From: JAGDZR01 sp049115695
GTDB taxonomy: Bacteria > Bacteroidota > Bacteroidia > Cytophagales > Cyclobacteriaceae
Length of the DNA stretch: 64,000 bases
Direction of reading: 5' to 3'
NCBI GenBank assembly: GCA_049115695.1
Contig: JAGDZR010000006.1
Coordinates: 1-64,000, forward strand
Shown here: piece by piece, positions 15,512 through 24,791 of the stretch
How positions within the stretch are numbered: the stretch's first letter is position 1
Layout: every line of letters begins with the position of its first letter
Program-made: the position numbers and the translations under genes
The notes under the pieces: model-generated
What the model saw: the letters and a program-made list of their open reading frames with translations, nothing else
Told to the model about the DNA's origin: nothing
The model's database searches: none

Positions 15512-17416
15512 TTATGAATTTTTTCCCTGAGCTAATGCTTCTGTTTTGGCGCTGGCCTTCTGGCTCATAACTTTTGGCAAAGTAATCACAAATTCAGTTC
15601 CTTTTCCTACTTCTGATATCAAATCAACATGTCCATTGTGCTTTTCAATAATTCCGAATGTAATGGACATACCCAGACCCGTACCAACACCTACTTCCTT
15701 GGTCGTGAAGAATGGTTCCCAAATTCTGTTTTTGAGTTCATCAGGAATACCTACGCCATTATCTTTGAGTCGTATAACAACCTGATCCTTTTCTTCTTCA
15801 GTATAGATTGTAATTTCCGGATCACTGTGATCCTCCGGAATTGCCTGAATCGAATTGTTTAGAATGTTCATGAATACCTGATTAAGCTGACCAGGATAAC
15901 ATTCGATTTCCTTCATCTTTTCATCATAGTATTTCGATACCTTAATCCGATTCTTTGTCTTGTTTTTAAGCAAGACCAGCGTAGCATCAATGTTCTCGTT
16001 GATACTTGCCATTTTAGCTTCTTCTTCATCCAGTCTCGAGAATACTCTCAGCCCCTTCACAATCTCAATGGTTCGAACCACCCCATAGTTCACATCATTG
16101 ATGAGTTCATCCAATTCTTCCATCAATTCATCGAACTCGATATCTTCCTTGAGTTCCGTGATTTCCTCAATCAATTCCTTGGGGTCAGCTCCGTCTTCAA
16201 GTCCCGAATACACCTCCACTATTTCCTTCATGGACTCAATGGACATTTTGATAGAGTTCATTCCGCTGGAAATAAAATTGATCGGGTTGTTGATTTCGTG
16301 AGCAATACCCGCAGTAAGCTGACCAAGAGAAGCCATCTTCTCTGAGTGTACCAGTTGTGACTGAGCTCCCTTCAAAGAAGTAATGGCTCTATTAAGCTCC
16401 TCTTTACTGTCCTGCTCAATTTTCAGCAATTCCTTCAGTTTCTTCTCTGCCAAGAACAACTTCTCATTATCTATCAATTGTTTGTCGGCAAGTTCTCTGA
16501 TTTCTTCCTCTGACTCCTGGAGTTTTTGAAGTGCTAGTTTCAACTCTTCTTGTGCGCCAATCAATCGTTCGTTAATTGCAATTTGCTCTTCCGTACTCTT
16601 TAGCAATTTAGCCTCTGAATCTTGCAGTTTCTTGTTCTTCCCTTCAAGCTCCTTTCGCGAAACCACTAACTGTTTGTTAATATGTTTCTGTTTGGCAAAA
16701 CTTATCTTTAATTGCTCCTCCGATTTCTTAACTTTCTGGAACGCTTTGTTGGCTGATAAGTAATTGTCTCCAGCAAGCTTGACCATTGGTCTGAAAACAA
16801 AGAAGCCCTGGATCAATAATATTCCGAGGAAAACACCCACTACAACTTTTTCAATCAAACTGAATCCTGTTTTGGTGACACCTGCTTGCTCAACAAAGTA
16901 GTCTGTGATTTTACCTGTGGCAACTTTATACTTTCTGATATTTTGAACCAATTGTTCGATGGACCCTCTCAAAGCGATGTAGCTTGGGTCTCGGATGCTC
17001 GTAGTGTAACCGATCCCGATCAGATTCTCGGCGTTGGTTTTCATTTCAGTATAATAGAACTTCAAATCTTCCTGCAGCTGAGGATACTCCCCAATGGGTG
17101 CCGGTGCTGAAATGCCCAACTCTGAGCTTCCATTGATTAAAGCTTCATGACGTTTGTTCCATTCGGGAAGAATTCGGCCTAGTTCTGTTTGAAATATTTG
17201 AAAATTTCTTGCATTCTCTGAATATCCCATCCCCAAAGCAGCCTTGGTGATTTGCTCACCTAATGCTTCCTGTCGAGCGGAAATTTCAATATATCTGGGT
17301 GCCTCATCGAGTCCCTTGAGCATATCGCTCTGTATCACCAAAATGTAATATGCCGCACTGGTAAGTACGATCATTGCCGTGAGTACATAGGCAATAGCGT
17401 ATAGGTTCTTTTTCAT
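15512..17416 (-). CDS. Membrane sensor histidine kinase
   Basis: This 634-residue kinase has a TM helix near 7-28, a periplasmic sensor of about 160 residues, a second TM near 192-211, and a long coiled coil with repeating glutamate/lysine heptads (230-355). A HisKA segment follows (SEKMASLGQLTAGIAHEINN, phosphoacceptor H about 373), then an HATPase domain with an N box (NILNNSIQAI), DNGVGIP and GTGLGMSI. It is the first gene of the operon ending at 14002. The output is presumably the PP2C-type response regulator 24 bases downstream. The ligand is unknown. Confidence 0.9.
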   Translation of the reverse strand: MKKNLYAIAYVLTAMIVLTSAAYYILVIQSDMLKGLDEAPRYIEISARQEALGEQITKAALGMGYSENARNFQIFQTELGRILPEWNKRHEALINGSSELGISAPAPIGEYPQLQEDLKFYYTEMKTNAENLIGIGYTTSIRDPSYIALRGSIEQLVQNIRKYKVATGKITDYFVEQAGVTKTGFSLIEKVVVGVFLGILLIQGFFVFRPMVKLAGDNYLSANKAFQKVKKSEEQLKISFAKQKHINKQLVVSRKELEGKNKKLQDSEAKLLKSTEEQIAINERLIGAQEELKLALQKLQESEEEIRELADKQLIDNEKLFLAEKKLKELLKIEQDSKEELNRAITSLKGAQSQLVHSEKMASLGQLTAGIAHEINNPINFISSGMNSIKMSIESMKEIVEVYSGLEDGADPKELIEEITELKEDIEFDELMEELDELINDVNYGVVRTIEIVKGLRVFSRLDEEEAKMASINENIDATLVLLKNKTKNRIKVSKYYDEKMKEIECYPGQLNQVFMNILNNSIQAIPEDHSDPEITIYTEEEKDQVVIRLKDNGVGIPDELKNRIWEPFFTTKEVGVGTGLGMSITFGIIEKHNGHVDLISEVGKGTEFVITLPKVMSQKASAKTEALAQGKNS

Positions 17417-17760
17417 GGTCGGATTCTTTTTGCCAAAAAAACAAAGTCAAATTAAATAAACTCACACAATATAGAGGTCTCAATATAAAACTAATCCTGA
17501 TTTTGTGACATGTTCGGGATTTTTTCAGTAGTCAACCGGACGCAACGTAACTGTTTTTTTTACAACTTTGTAAGGATTCTTAATCAAGGTAAAATTTTTG
17601 CAGAATTTCTCCGAACGGGAGATTTGATGAAAAAAAGCGTTAATATGCAGGAAAAGTACAAGCGTTACTTTAAGTTGACTACCTTTAGGGATTCAAAATT
17701 AAATAATTAGTTCCGCCCTTAGTGGACGCCACTTAACCATTAACCAACAGGTTTTACCAA
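17417..17760. other. Intergenic region between the histidine kinase and siaB-like genes
   Basis: This 344-base divergent region holds the unmapped promoters of both operons. Visible structure includes a TCTCC/GGAGA hairpin at 17608-17622 and a possible 27-residue frame at 17627-17710 (MKKSVNMQEKYKRYF...) with GGGAGA about five bases before its ATG. A short inverted repeat AGTGG-ACG-CCACT lies at 17721-17733, 28 bases before the siaB-like ATG, and could be an operator. None of these is strong enough to call alone. Confidence 0.4.
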
Positions 17761-18321
17761 ATGGATTATTTAAGAAGTTACAAAAACATCTATGACCAAA
17801 ATATCATCCTCATGTACAAGGGCGAGCTAACATTCGATCTTGTGACATCTATGATCTCCACCCTTGAGGAGAGATTAGAGGAGTTGGAAGAAAACAGAAA
17901 GGTCAAAAAGAAATTTTACAATGTAGCTACAGAGTGCATTCAAAACTTGTATTACCACCTGGATGAGGTAAATGCAGATGAAATCAAAATAAGTACCTAT
18001 GACGCAAATTCGGCACTGGTACTTATTGCAGCGAGAAAGAGATTTTACAGCTTACAGACCGGTAATTACCTTCCTACTTCACAAGTTGAAAAAGTTCAAA
18101 AGAGATTGGACGATATCAATGAGGTAGAACCAGAGGAACTAAGAGCATTGTACAAGAAAGTGTTAAACGAACAAGAGTTCTCTGACAAGGGTACTGGAGG
18201 GCTTGGTTTTATTGACATAGCCAGAAAAACTGGTGGACAAAAATTAAGGTATAAATTTCAACCAATCAGTGATGAGGTTTCCTATTTTACTTTTCAGGTA
18301 AGATTGCCAAGAGACCTTTAA
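17761..18321 (+). CDS. siaB: SiaB-like HATPase-fold protein kinase (DUF6272)
   Basis: This 186-residue protein resembles SiaB, the kinase that phosphorylates SiaC in the Pseudomonas Sia partner-switching pathway. It shows an HATPase-like N box (NVATECIQNLYYH) and a glycine-rich lid region (DKGTGGLGFIDIARKTGG). It is small and soluble. It is the first gene of a three-gene unit with a SiaC-like substrate 37 bases downstream. The gene for the matching phosphatase lies upstream. Kinase activity is inferred from the family. Confidence 0.82.
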   Translation: MDYLRSYKNIYDQNIILMYKGELTFDLVTSMISTLEERLEELEENRKVKKKFYNVATECIQNLYYHLDEVNADEIKISTYDANSALVLIAARKRFYSLQTGNYLPTSQVEKVQKRLDDINEVEPEELRALYKKVLNEQEFSDKGTGGLGFIDIARKTGGQKLRYKFQPISDEVSYFTFQVRLPRDL

Positions 18322-18358
18322 TAAAAATTAATATTATCATTGCTTGCGGATAGTGAAT

Positions 18359-18739
18359 ATGGATAAGATTTTCATTGAACCAACGAGAACAACACCACTG
18401 ATCAATTTTGATCCGGAGGAGGGGGTATTAGAAATGAAGGGCAGATCTAGTCCTGAAAACTCTATTCAATTTTATCAAGGAGTTATCGATGGATTGGACG
18501 AGTTTATAGCCAGCGACAAGGAAAGTTTTGTAGCAAATTTCGCGTTTGAGTATTTTAATACCAGTTCATCCAAATGTTTATTCGATGTTTTCAAAAGATT
18601 GTCTAAAATTGACGAAGAAGGAAAGTCATTAGAAATCAATTGGTATTTCGAAGAAGATGATGACGACATGATGGAAGCCGGTGAAGATTATTGTGATCTA
18701 CTGGACCTTGATTTCAACTTCATCGAAATAGAAGACTAA
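18359..18739 (+). CDS. siaC: SiaC-like regulatory phosphoprotein (DUF1987)
   Basis: The 126-residue protein matches SiaC/DUF1987: an N-terminal IEPTRTTPLINFDPEEG, a GRSSPENSIQFYQGVIDGL segment, and the STAS-like FEYFNTSSSKCLFDVF. With the ATG at 18359, the threonine of FNTSS falls at residue 68, the number I recall for the phosphorylated residue in Pseudomonas SiaC. An upstream TTG at 18344 adds five residues but is a weaker start. The protein is strongly acidic at the C-terminus. In Pseudomonas, SiaC activates the diguanylate cyclase SiaD; no such cyclase gene is visible here. Confidence 0.82.
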   Translation: MDKIFIEPTRTTPLINFDPEEGVLEMKGRSSPENSIQFYQGVIDGLDEFIASDKESFVANFAFEYFNTSSSKCLFDVFKRLSKIDEEGKSLEINWYFEEDDDDMMEAGEDYCDLLDLDFNFIEIED

Positions 18740-18747
18740 GTTCAAAT

Positions 18748-19296
18748 ATGGATAAACCACGTGAGTTATATCATGAGGAGGTTAGTAACCTTCAAATGTT
18801 TCGAGACAAACTCGATGCTCACGCGATATATAAGGAAGATCTCGATCACTTTTCTGACAACTACGAGGAACTCGTTGCACAGGCTAAAGTAATCACCCGT
18901 GTTAGCGATAGACTCCAGAAGAAACTAGACAAAGCGAATGTTCAAATCCGTGAGCAGAACGATGAAATCAAAGAAAAGAATACGGAATTAGCAACTACCG
19001 TCGAACAGTTAGCTAAAGCCAGGGTCGGTAGAAGAGCGGCTACATTTATGCTGGTTATTGCCTTAGGCCTTTTTATGATGGAGCAAATCTGGCTCCAGCC
19101 TAAAATTGACAAATTCGTATCAGAAACATTTAGTGATCAATATGTTGGATACGGATCACTTGTCATACTCCTTATATTATTTTTCGTGGTAAAGTTTTTT
19201 GAAGGTGCGCTGGAAAGCTACTTTATGAATAAGGAGAAGAAAAAGATCATCGAAAAAGATAGTTCCGGGGAACTCAGCCCATCTATTGCCAACTAG
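18748..19296 (+). CDS. Coiled-coil protein with two C-terminal membrane helices
   Basis: No named family is recognised. The 182-residue protein has a long acidic/basic coiled coil (about 10-92), a TM helix (97-114), a short loop and a second TM (136-152), ending in a charged tail. It starts eight bases after the SiaC-like stop, so it belongs to the same operon. Its place makes it a candidate membrane anchor or effector of the SiaB/SiaC switch, in the position where Pseudomonas has the cyclase SiaD. That role is inferred from context only. Confidence 0.7.
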   Translation: MDKPRELYHEEVSNLQMFRDKLDAHAIYKEDLDHFSDNYEELVAQAKVITRVSDRLQKKLDKANVQIREQNDEIKEKNTELATTVEQLAKARVGRRAATFMLVIALGLFMMEQIWLQPKIDKFVSETFSDQYVGYGSLVILLILFFVVKFFEGALESYFMNKEKKKIIEKDSSGELSPSIAN

Positions 19297-19405
19297 GTAT
19301 TTACTCAACTTTGGTGGCATAATTGTCCAATTCATCATCCGACATTGGAAAACTAATTATTCTTAGTTAACATGCGACAATTTTGAACATAATCAAGCTG
19401 TCTTA

Positions 19406-21043
19406 ATGGACTTTACTACTATTGACATTATTGTTTTTGTAAGCTACTGCCTGCTTATCGTGGGCATTGGGCTCTATGTATCCCGAGATAAAAAGGGACA
19501 TGAAAAAAATTCAGAAGATTATTTCCTTGCTGGAAAGTCTTTGCCCTGGTGGGCGATTGGTGCTTCTCTTATTGCGGCCAATATTTCGGCGGAGCAATTC
19601 ATAGGCATGTCAGGATCTGGTTTTGCTGTTGGTTTGGCAATCGCCTCATACGAATGGATGGCGGCCCTTACTCTCATCATTGTTGGAAAGTTTTTTCTTC
19701 CAATATTCATAGAGAAAAAGCTTTACACAATTCCTCAATTTATCGAAGAAAGATACAGCACAACACTTAAGACGATCCTGGCTATTTTCTGGATTGGACT
19801 ATTTGTTTTTGTCAATCTAAGTTCGGTACTATTTCTTGGCGCAAAGGCACTGGATACGATTATGGGTGCCGGAGATGGCGCTTACATGATTTATGCCATC
19901 GTTGGACTGGCACTAATTGCTGCCGGCTACTCACTATATGGTGGATTATCCGCCGTGGCATGGACAGATGTTGTCCAGGTCATATTATTAGTGATAGGTG
20001 GTTTAATTACCACAATTGCCGCATTGAATGCCGTAACACCCGAAGGAGGAGTAATTAATGGACTCGCACACATTTATGATGTGGCTGGAGATAAATTCCA
20101 TATGATTTTGAAACCGGATAACCCCGAATTTAAAAATCTCCCAGGGATAGCTGTCCTTGTTGGAGGTATGTGGGTAGCTAATTTATATTATTGGGGATTC
20201 AATCAGTATATTATTCAAAGGACGCTCGCGGCTAAGTCATTGAAAGAATCACAAAGAGGTATTGCGTTTGCTGCCTTTCTAAAAATGATCATTCCATTTA
20301 TCGTGGTAGTTCCAGGTATCATCGCATATGTGATGTATACCAATCCAGATGGTACCGCCATGATTGAAGGGGCTAACGCAGCATTTACAAAAGCTGACGG
20401 ATCTGTCAATTACGATAAAGCATATCCGTGGTTGATTAGCGTATTTGTATCTCCTGGTTTTAAGGGATTGGTTGTAGCTGCCCTCGCTGCTGCTATTGTC
20501 TCCTCATTGGCTTCTATGCTGAACTCAACAGCCACCATTTTCACAATGGACATATACAAGCCATACTTCAGTCAGAATGCAAGTGAAAAGAAACTGGTAA
20601 ATGTTGGCCGTACCGCAGCAGCGGTTGCTTTGGTCATCGCATGTTTCATGGCTCCATTACTGGGCAATATCGATCAAGCATTCCAGTTTATACAGGAATA
20701 TACAGGACTTGTAAGCCCGGGCATATTAGCTGCATTCATTATGGGTCTTTTCTGGAAGAAAACCACCAACAAGGCTGCCATCGTGGGTGTAATTTCCTCA
20801 GTTGTTATTGCCTTCTTCCTGAAAGCACCAATCTTGGGATTGCCATTCATGGACCAAATGTTCTACTCGCTGGTTGTTTCAATGGTCATTATCGCAGGTG
20901 TTAGTTTGACCACTTCTCCCGATGCTGATGATCCTAAAGGCATACCACTTACGAGTGAAACTTTCAGAACTGACAACATCTTTAACATTTCTGCTTATAC
21001 TATCCTAATTTTACTAGCTGTACTATATGCTATATTCTGGTAG
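19406..21043 (+). CDS. Sodium/solute symporter, SSS (SGLT) family
   Basis: This 545-residue integral membrane protein has about 13-14 TM helices. SSS signatures are DYFLAGKSLPWWAIGASLIAA near the N-terminus and the SGSGFAVGLA and YGGLSAVAWTDVVQ regions. It most closely recalls the SGLT-like sugar transporter group (WGFNQYIIQRTLAAK). It cotransports a solute with Na+. The substrate is not determined, and no sugar catabolism genes are adjacent. The next gene starts immediately after its stop codon, so the two are co-transcribed. Confidence 0.88.
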   Translation: MDFTTIDIIVFVSYCLLIVGIGLYVSRDKKGHEKNSEDYFLAGKSLPWWAIGASLIAANISAEQFIGMSGSGFAVGLAIASYEWMAALTLIIVGKFFLPIFIEKKLYTIPQFIEERYSTTLKTILAIFWIGLFVFVNLSSVLFLGAKALDTIMGAGDGAYMIYAIVGLALIAAGYSLYGGLSAVAWTDVVQVILLVIGGLITTIAALNAVTPEGGVINGLAHIYDVAGDKFHMILKPDNPEFKNLPGIAVLVGGMWVANLYYWGFNQYIIQRTLAAKSLKESQRGIAFAAFLKMIIPFIVVVPGIIAYVMYTNPDGTAMIEGANAAFTKADGSVNYDKAYPWLISVFVSPGFKGLVVAALAAAIVSSLASMLNSTATIFTMDIYKPYFSQNASEKKLVNVGRTAAAVALVIACFMAPLLGNIDQAFQFIQEYTGLVSPGILAAFIMGLFWKKTTNKAAIVGVISSVVIAFFLKAPILGLPFMDQMFYSLVVSMVIIAGVSLTTSPDADDPKGIPLTSETFRTDNIFNISAYTILILLAVLYAIFW

Positions 21044-21541
21044 ATGAGCGAATTAAACCCCATTCAAGAGAAAGTCCGAAAACAGGTGAGAAATCCCTGG
21101 AAATTCGGACTTTTTCTTTTCTTAAAAGTCCCAATGGGATTCATTGCAGGTATGCGCATTGTTGATCTCTCAGCTTCGAAATGCGTCACATCAGTTCCAT
21201 TCAAGTTTCTTACAAAGAACCCATTCAAGTCTATGTATTTTGCTGTGCAGGCAATGGCAGCTGAATTATCGACTGCAGCCACTTGCATGCTTGCAGTTCA
21301 GGGACAAAAACCCAGTATTGCATACATCATCGTAGACTGCAAAGCTCAATTTAAAAAGAAAGCTACGGCTAAAGTCTTCTTTACATGTGATGATGTTGAA
21401 CAAGCATTCATTGCGGTAGAAAAATGTAAAACAGATGACAATCCACAATTAGTAACTTTTACAACTATCGGTAAAATGGCTGATGGAACAGAGGTGGCTG
21501 AATTTAAGTTTACCTGGTCATTTAAGCGAAGGCAATCATAA
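21044..21541 (+). CDS. DUF4442 hotdog-fold thioesterase-like protein
   Basis: The 165-residue protein resembles DUF4442, a hotdog-fold group related to PaaI-type thioesterases. Typical segments are GMRIVDLSASKCVTSVPFKF, KNPFKSMYFAVQAMAAELST and IIVDCKAQFKKKATAKVFFTC. The active-site residues cannot be assigned with confidence. Its ATG immediately follows the symporter stop, suggesting co-expression, although a functional link is not evident. It converges with the YihY gene, overlapping by six bases. Confidence 0.78.
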   Translation: MSELNPIQEKVRKQVRNPWKFGLFLFLKVPMGFIAGMRIVDLSASKCVTSVPFKFLTKNPFKSMYFAVQAMAAELSTAATCMLAVQGQKPSIAYIIVDCKAQFKKKATAKVFFTCDDVEQAFIAVEKCKTDDNPQLVTFTTIGKMADGTEVAEFKFTWSFKRRQS

Positions 21542-22864
21542 ATCTTTCAAATGCCTGTTCGCTGATGATGCCTTGGATTCTGTACTGACCTGATCCAACA
21601 GTTTTTCAATTTCTTTGAATTTATCATCATCTTCGGTCATTAGGTCATCATACCCTGTCATCTCAATTTTCCTTACGAGCATATGAATGTCTATATGAGC
21701 GATATCTAATGCCGGCTGAAAACGTTCGGTATCGTCATCGCTGATTTTGTTGACCAGTTTGGCCTCCTCGAGTTCTCGAATCACCTCCTTTACGAATCTC
21801 AACGGAACATGTACCAAACCTGACAAATTGCTAATAGACAAAGGTCTATTGCCTCTCATCTCAAAGTTCTTTACCAAGTGGTACATAACCAAAATCGTCA
21901 GCTTTCGCTTATGATCAATGCTCATCTTCATTTTACGACTCGTGTATTCCCACTCATTCGCATTCTGAACAGAATAAGCCAATTCACCACCAAACAATAC
22001 GATCATCCAGCTCAATTGGATATAAATCATAAATAGAGGTAGCACAGCAAAAGAACCATAGACAACATAAGACTTAAGTAAATATACCTGGCCGTTGATC
22101 CAGGCAAGCTGTGTTAACTGAAATACTGTCCCTACTACAATTCCAGCAACAATTCCTGGAACAAACTTGACCCGTGTATTCGGGAAAATCAAATACAATA
22201 ATGTCATCAATATCGACATGATGATATACGGAATCAGCTTAATGCCAAAAAGCACTATTGGTTCAAAGTAACCAAACAGCTCAATGGACTTGGCCATGCC
22301 TCTTACCTGAATAGCGATAAACGCAGATACAGTACCACTCATAATGAGGAATACAGGCCCCAACAAAATGATCGCCAAATAATCGGAGATTTTTCTTTGC
22401 CAGCTTCGACTTCTCGTATCCCAAATCTCATTGAAAGCCATTTCAATATTATTCATCAATCTGATAACTGCGTAGATGATGAATATAAAAGAAATCCCCA
22501 CGATCACACCTGAATCGGCTTTAGCAAGCATCTTATCAACATACTCAAGTGAGGTTTCAAGGATTACTTCCTGTCCGGAAAAAAACCTACCAAGCTCCCT
22601 TTCCAGATATATTTCCAAACCAAAGCCCTTGGCAATGCCAAAAGCAGTTGCCATAACAGGAACAATGGACAATAGGGAAAAATAAGTCAGCGCGGATGCC
22701 TTTTCCGTAATGTTGTCACGCTTGAACTCAGTAATTGCAATGATCCAAATGCGCAGCTGACGATAGAACCATGCTTTGCTTTTAGGTAGTGTAGAAGTTT
22801 TTACCTTCCATAAATCGACCTCTATGAACTGACGTAACCTACCAATCCGCTCTTTGCTTGTCAT
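21536..22864 (-). CDS. YihY/BrkB family membrane protein
   Basis: The 442-residue protein has about six TM helices in the YihY/virulence-factor-BrkB domain. Markers are EKASALTYFSLLSIVPVMA, EIWDTRSRSWQRK, a region with IQVRGMAKS, and YVVYGSFAVLPLFMIYIQLSW. Despite the old ribonuclease BN name, the family function is unknown. The C-terminal 130 residues (LSNLSGLVHVPLRFVKEVIREL) look like a winged-helix segment, which some YihY proteins carry. It is a single gene, converging with the DUF4442 gene. Confidence 0.88.
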   Translation of the reverse strand: MTSKERIGRLRQFIEVDLWKVKTSTLPKSKAWFYRQLRIWIIAITEFKRDNITEKASALTYFSLLSIVPVMATAFGIAKGFGLEIYLERELGRFFSGQEVILETSLEYVDKMLAKADSGVIVGISFIFIIYAVIRLMNNIEMAFNEIWDTRSRSWQRKISDYLAIILLGPVFLIMSGTVSAFIAIQVRGMAKSIELFGYFEPIVLFGIKLIPYIIMSILMTLLYLIFPNTRVKFVPGIVAGIVVGTVFQLTQLAWINGQVYLLKSYVVYGSFAVLPLFMIYIQLSWMIVLFGGELAYSVQNANEWEYTSRKMKMSIDHKRKLTILVMYHLVKNFEMRGNRPLSISNLSGLVHVPLRFVKEVIRELEEAKLVNKISDDDTERFQPALDIAHIDIHMLVRKIEMTGYDDLMTEDDDKFKEIEKLLDQVSTESKASSANRHLKDL

Positions 22865-22922
22865 ATAATTTGCCTTGTGCGTTCAAATTAGCACTTATCA
22901 TTATGAATTACCAATTGGAATC

Positions 22923-24119
22923 CTAAAAGCTATACATAGCTCTGATATTGGTTGCAAACATGCTCACATCATCCATGCCAACAATGATTTGACCTATAGC
23001 ATCAATATCAAAATTTTTCCATGGAGATAAGGTAAGAGTTGGAGCTAAATAAAAAATGTCATCGGATCCAGGAAAATATATTAGCATGAGCCCTCCATTA
23101 ACCAACGGATGAAAGGTATACGAAGACTGGAGAAAAGTGGTCCATTCGGTATTAGACAAGTACCTTACATCTCCTGGGCTTGTTGTTTGAAAAAAGGAAG
23201 TCCCTCCAAACGAATCAGTTCCGTAGGTACTGTACAAAAAGGATCCGTTGAAATAAAGAGAATTTGGAAAAGAGTAGTCCCAGGTCATCGACCCTAAAAA
23301 CCCATCTGACTCCACGTCATTCAGGGGATAGAAATAGCTGAACTCTCCTTTGAATCCCATCAGGCCAATATTTCCGGCCCAGCCAGCTCCGGTAGCTATA
23401 TTGTTTTGCATAATCCCGCCCATAATCTGTACATCGTAACTTTGGACATTCCACTTATATAGACCTGCTGCTGTTACTTCAGTCCAATCATCTGCCAGTT
23501 TCACAGCCAATTCATATCCACCAGCATATCCGATGAACTTCTGAAACCTGATAGCATCTGATCCTGGTCGCTCGGCATAATCAAAGTCCACCAATGAATA
23601 GGCATTGAAAATATCATTGGGATTCCAGGCTACATTGACACCCCAATTGATCCGTTGACGTCCCACCGATAAAATCCAGTCATCAGCGGAATACTGCACA
23701 TAAGCTCTGTCAATCACTGAGTTGAAAACCAGATTGTCATTTTGCCAATTGTATGACAGATTGAAAAAATCATTATTGGTATCTAGATCGGGTGAGCCTT
23801 TAGGAGTATCCCCAACCAGCAGTCGGTTTCTCAATTCAATTTTTGCAGACCATTTGTCATTGGAAATCCACTGAAAATTGAGTCTGTTATGAATGAGATT
23901 GTCAACATAGAAAGTATCCAGCTCATAAAAAGGATAGTCCACCGTCAACCTGGTCATGGTCACCATGTCCTTGACGTACCCTCTTAACGTCCAGTTTCTT
24001 TCATCGTCCTGAGCTGCGAGGTTGAAACTAGCTGCGATCAATATAATTATCAGGAAAAAGCTGCGAGACCATTGCCATGGTCTCGCAACTATCCATTCGA
24101 TTCTTTTACTTCTTTTCAT
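22923..24119 (-). CDS. Outer membrane beta-barrel protein of an ABC export cassette
   Basis: This product of about 398 residues has a signal anchor/peptide ending FNLAAQ and a beta-barrel body rich in W/Y strands ending AMYSF. A block with VGRQRINWG and WNPNDIFNAYSLVDFDYAERPG resembles DUF1302-like porins that accompany RND or ABC lipid/lipoprotein export genes. Its start at 24119 overlaps the ABC ATPase stop by 14 bases, which gives coupling. An ATG at 24143 is possible but would add eight residues before the signal. The proposed role is the outer-membrane part of the export path, by inference. Confidence 0.75.
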   Translation of the reverse strand: MKRSKRIEWIVARPWQWSRSFFLIIILIAASFNLAAQDDERNWTLRGYVKDMVTMTRLTVDYPFYELDTFYVDNLIHNRLNFQWISNDKWSAKIELRNRLLVGDTPKGSPDLDTNNDFFNLSYNWQNDNLVFNSVIDRAYVQYSADDWILSVGRQRINWGVNVAWNPNDIFNAYSLVDFDYAERPGSDAIRFQKFIGYAGGYELAVKLADDWTEVTAAGLYKWNVQSYDVQIMGGIMQNNIATGAGWAGNIGLMGFKGEFSYFYPLNDVESDGFLGSMTWDYSFPNSLYFNGSFLYSTYGTDSFGGTSFFQTTSPGDVRYLSNTEWTTFLQSSYTFHPLVNGGLMLIYFPGSDDIFYLAPTLTLSPWKNFDIDAIGQIIVGMDDVSMFATNIRAMYSF

Positions 24120-24789
24120 CAGACTTGATCTTACCATCCTCAAGCGTGATCACACGCTTAGCTTTGTCAATTACTCTCTGATCGTGCGTAGAGAAAATAA
24201 AGGTTACGTTCTCTTCCTCATTCATCTTGGCCATCAGGTCCAGCAAAGCTGCCGTAGAGTGTGAGTCAAGATTGGCCGTAGGCTCATCAGCCAATATGAA
24301 CTTTGGTTTGGAAGCCAATGCTCTTGCAACTGCCACCCGCTGTTGCTGACCACCAGATAGTTCTGCAGGCCTTCGATTCTTTTGATCCTTTAACCCCATT
24401 CTATCCAACAAGTCATCAACACGGGTGTCGCGTTTTGATTTATCATCCTTTTGAAGCAGCATAATAAATTCAACGTTCTCCTTGGCTGTAAGCACAGGAA
24501 TCAGATTATAGCTTTGAAAAACAAAACCAATGTTATTTAATCTGAAGTCTGTCAATTCAGATTGTGACATACTCCCAATGTCCTCTCCTCCTACTAGTAC
24601 TGTTCCATCAGAAGGATGATCCAATCCTCCGATTATGTTTAGCAGGGTTGTCTTACCGCAACCAGAAGGTCCTACAATGGCAGTAAATTCTCCTTCTTCA
24701 ATATTCAAATCCACCCCATTAACGGCAGTAACAGGAATGGTCTCTGGATTATAAACTTTTTTGATATTCTCAGTTTGTATAACAGTCAT
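24106..24789 (-). CDS. ABC transporter ATP-binding protein, LolD/MacB type
   Basis: The 227-residue ATPase has Walker A GPSGCGKTT, signature LSGGQQQRVAVARALA, Walker B FILADEPTANLD and the switch histidine in FSTHDQRVID. The order and length match the LolD/MacB/FtsE group that powers FtsX-type permeases by mechanotransmission rather than bulk translocation. Two such permease genes lie directly upstream, two bases apart from this gene, and an outer-membrane barrel gene lies downstream. Confidence 0.93.
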   Translation of the reverse strand: MTVIQTENIKKVYNPETIPVTAVNGVDLNIEEGEFTAIVGPSGCGKTTLLNIIGGLDHPSDGTVLVGGEDIGSMSQSELTDFRLNNIGFVFQSYNLIPVLTAKENVEFIMLLQKDDKSKRDTRVDDLLDRMGLKDQKNRRPAELSGGQQQRVAVARALASKPKFILADEPTANLDSHSTAALLDLMAKMNEEENVTFIFSTHDQRVIDKAKRVITLEDGKIKSDEKK

Positions 24790-24791
24790 GA

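Noticed and set aside
17510..17710. 66-residue plus-strand frame in the divergent signalling region
   Set aside because: The N-terminal half has no domain or ribosome site and is probably not translated; only its last 27 codons (from 17627) were noted as a possible micro-frame.
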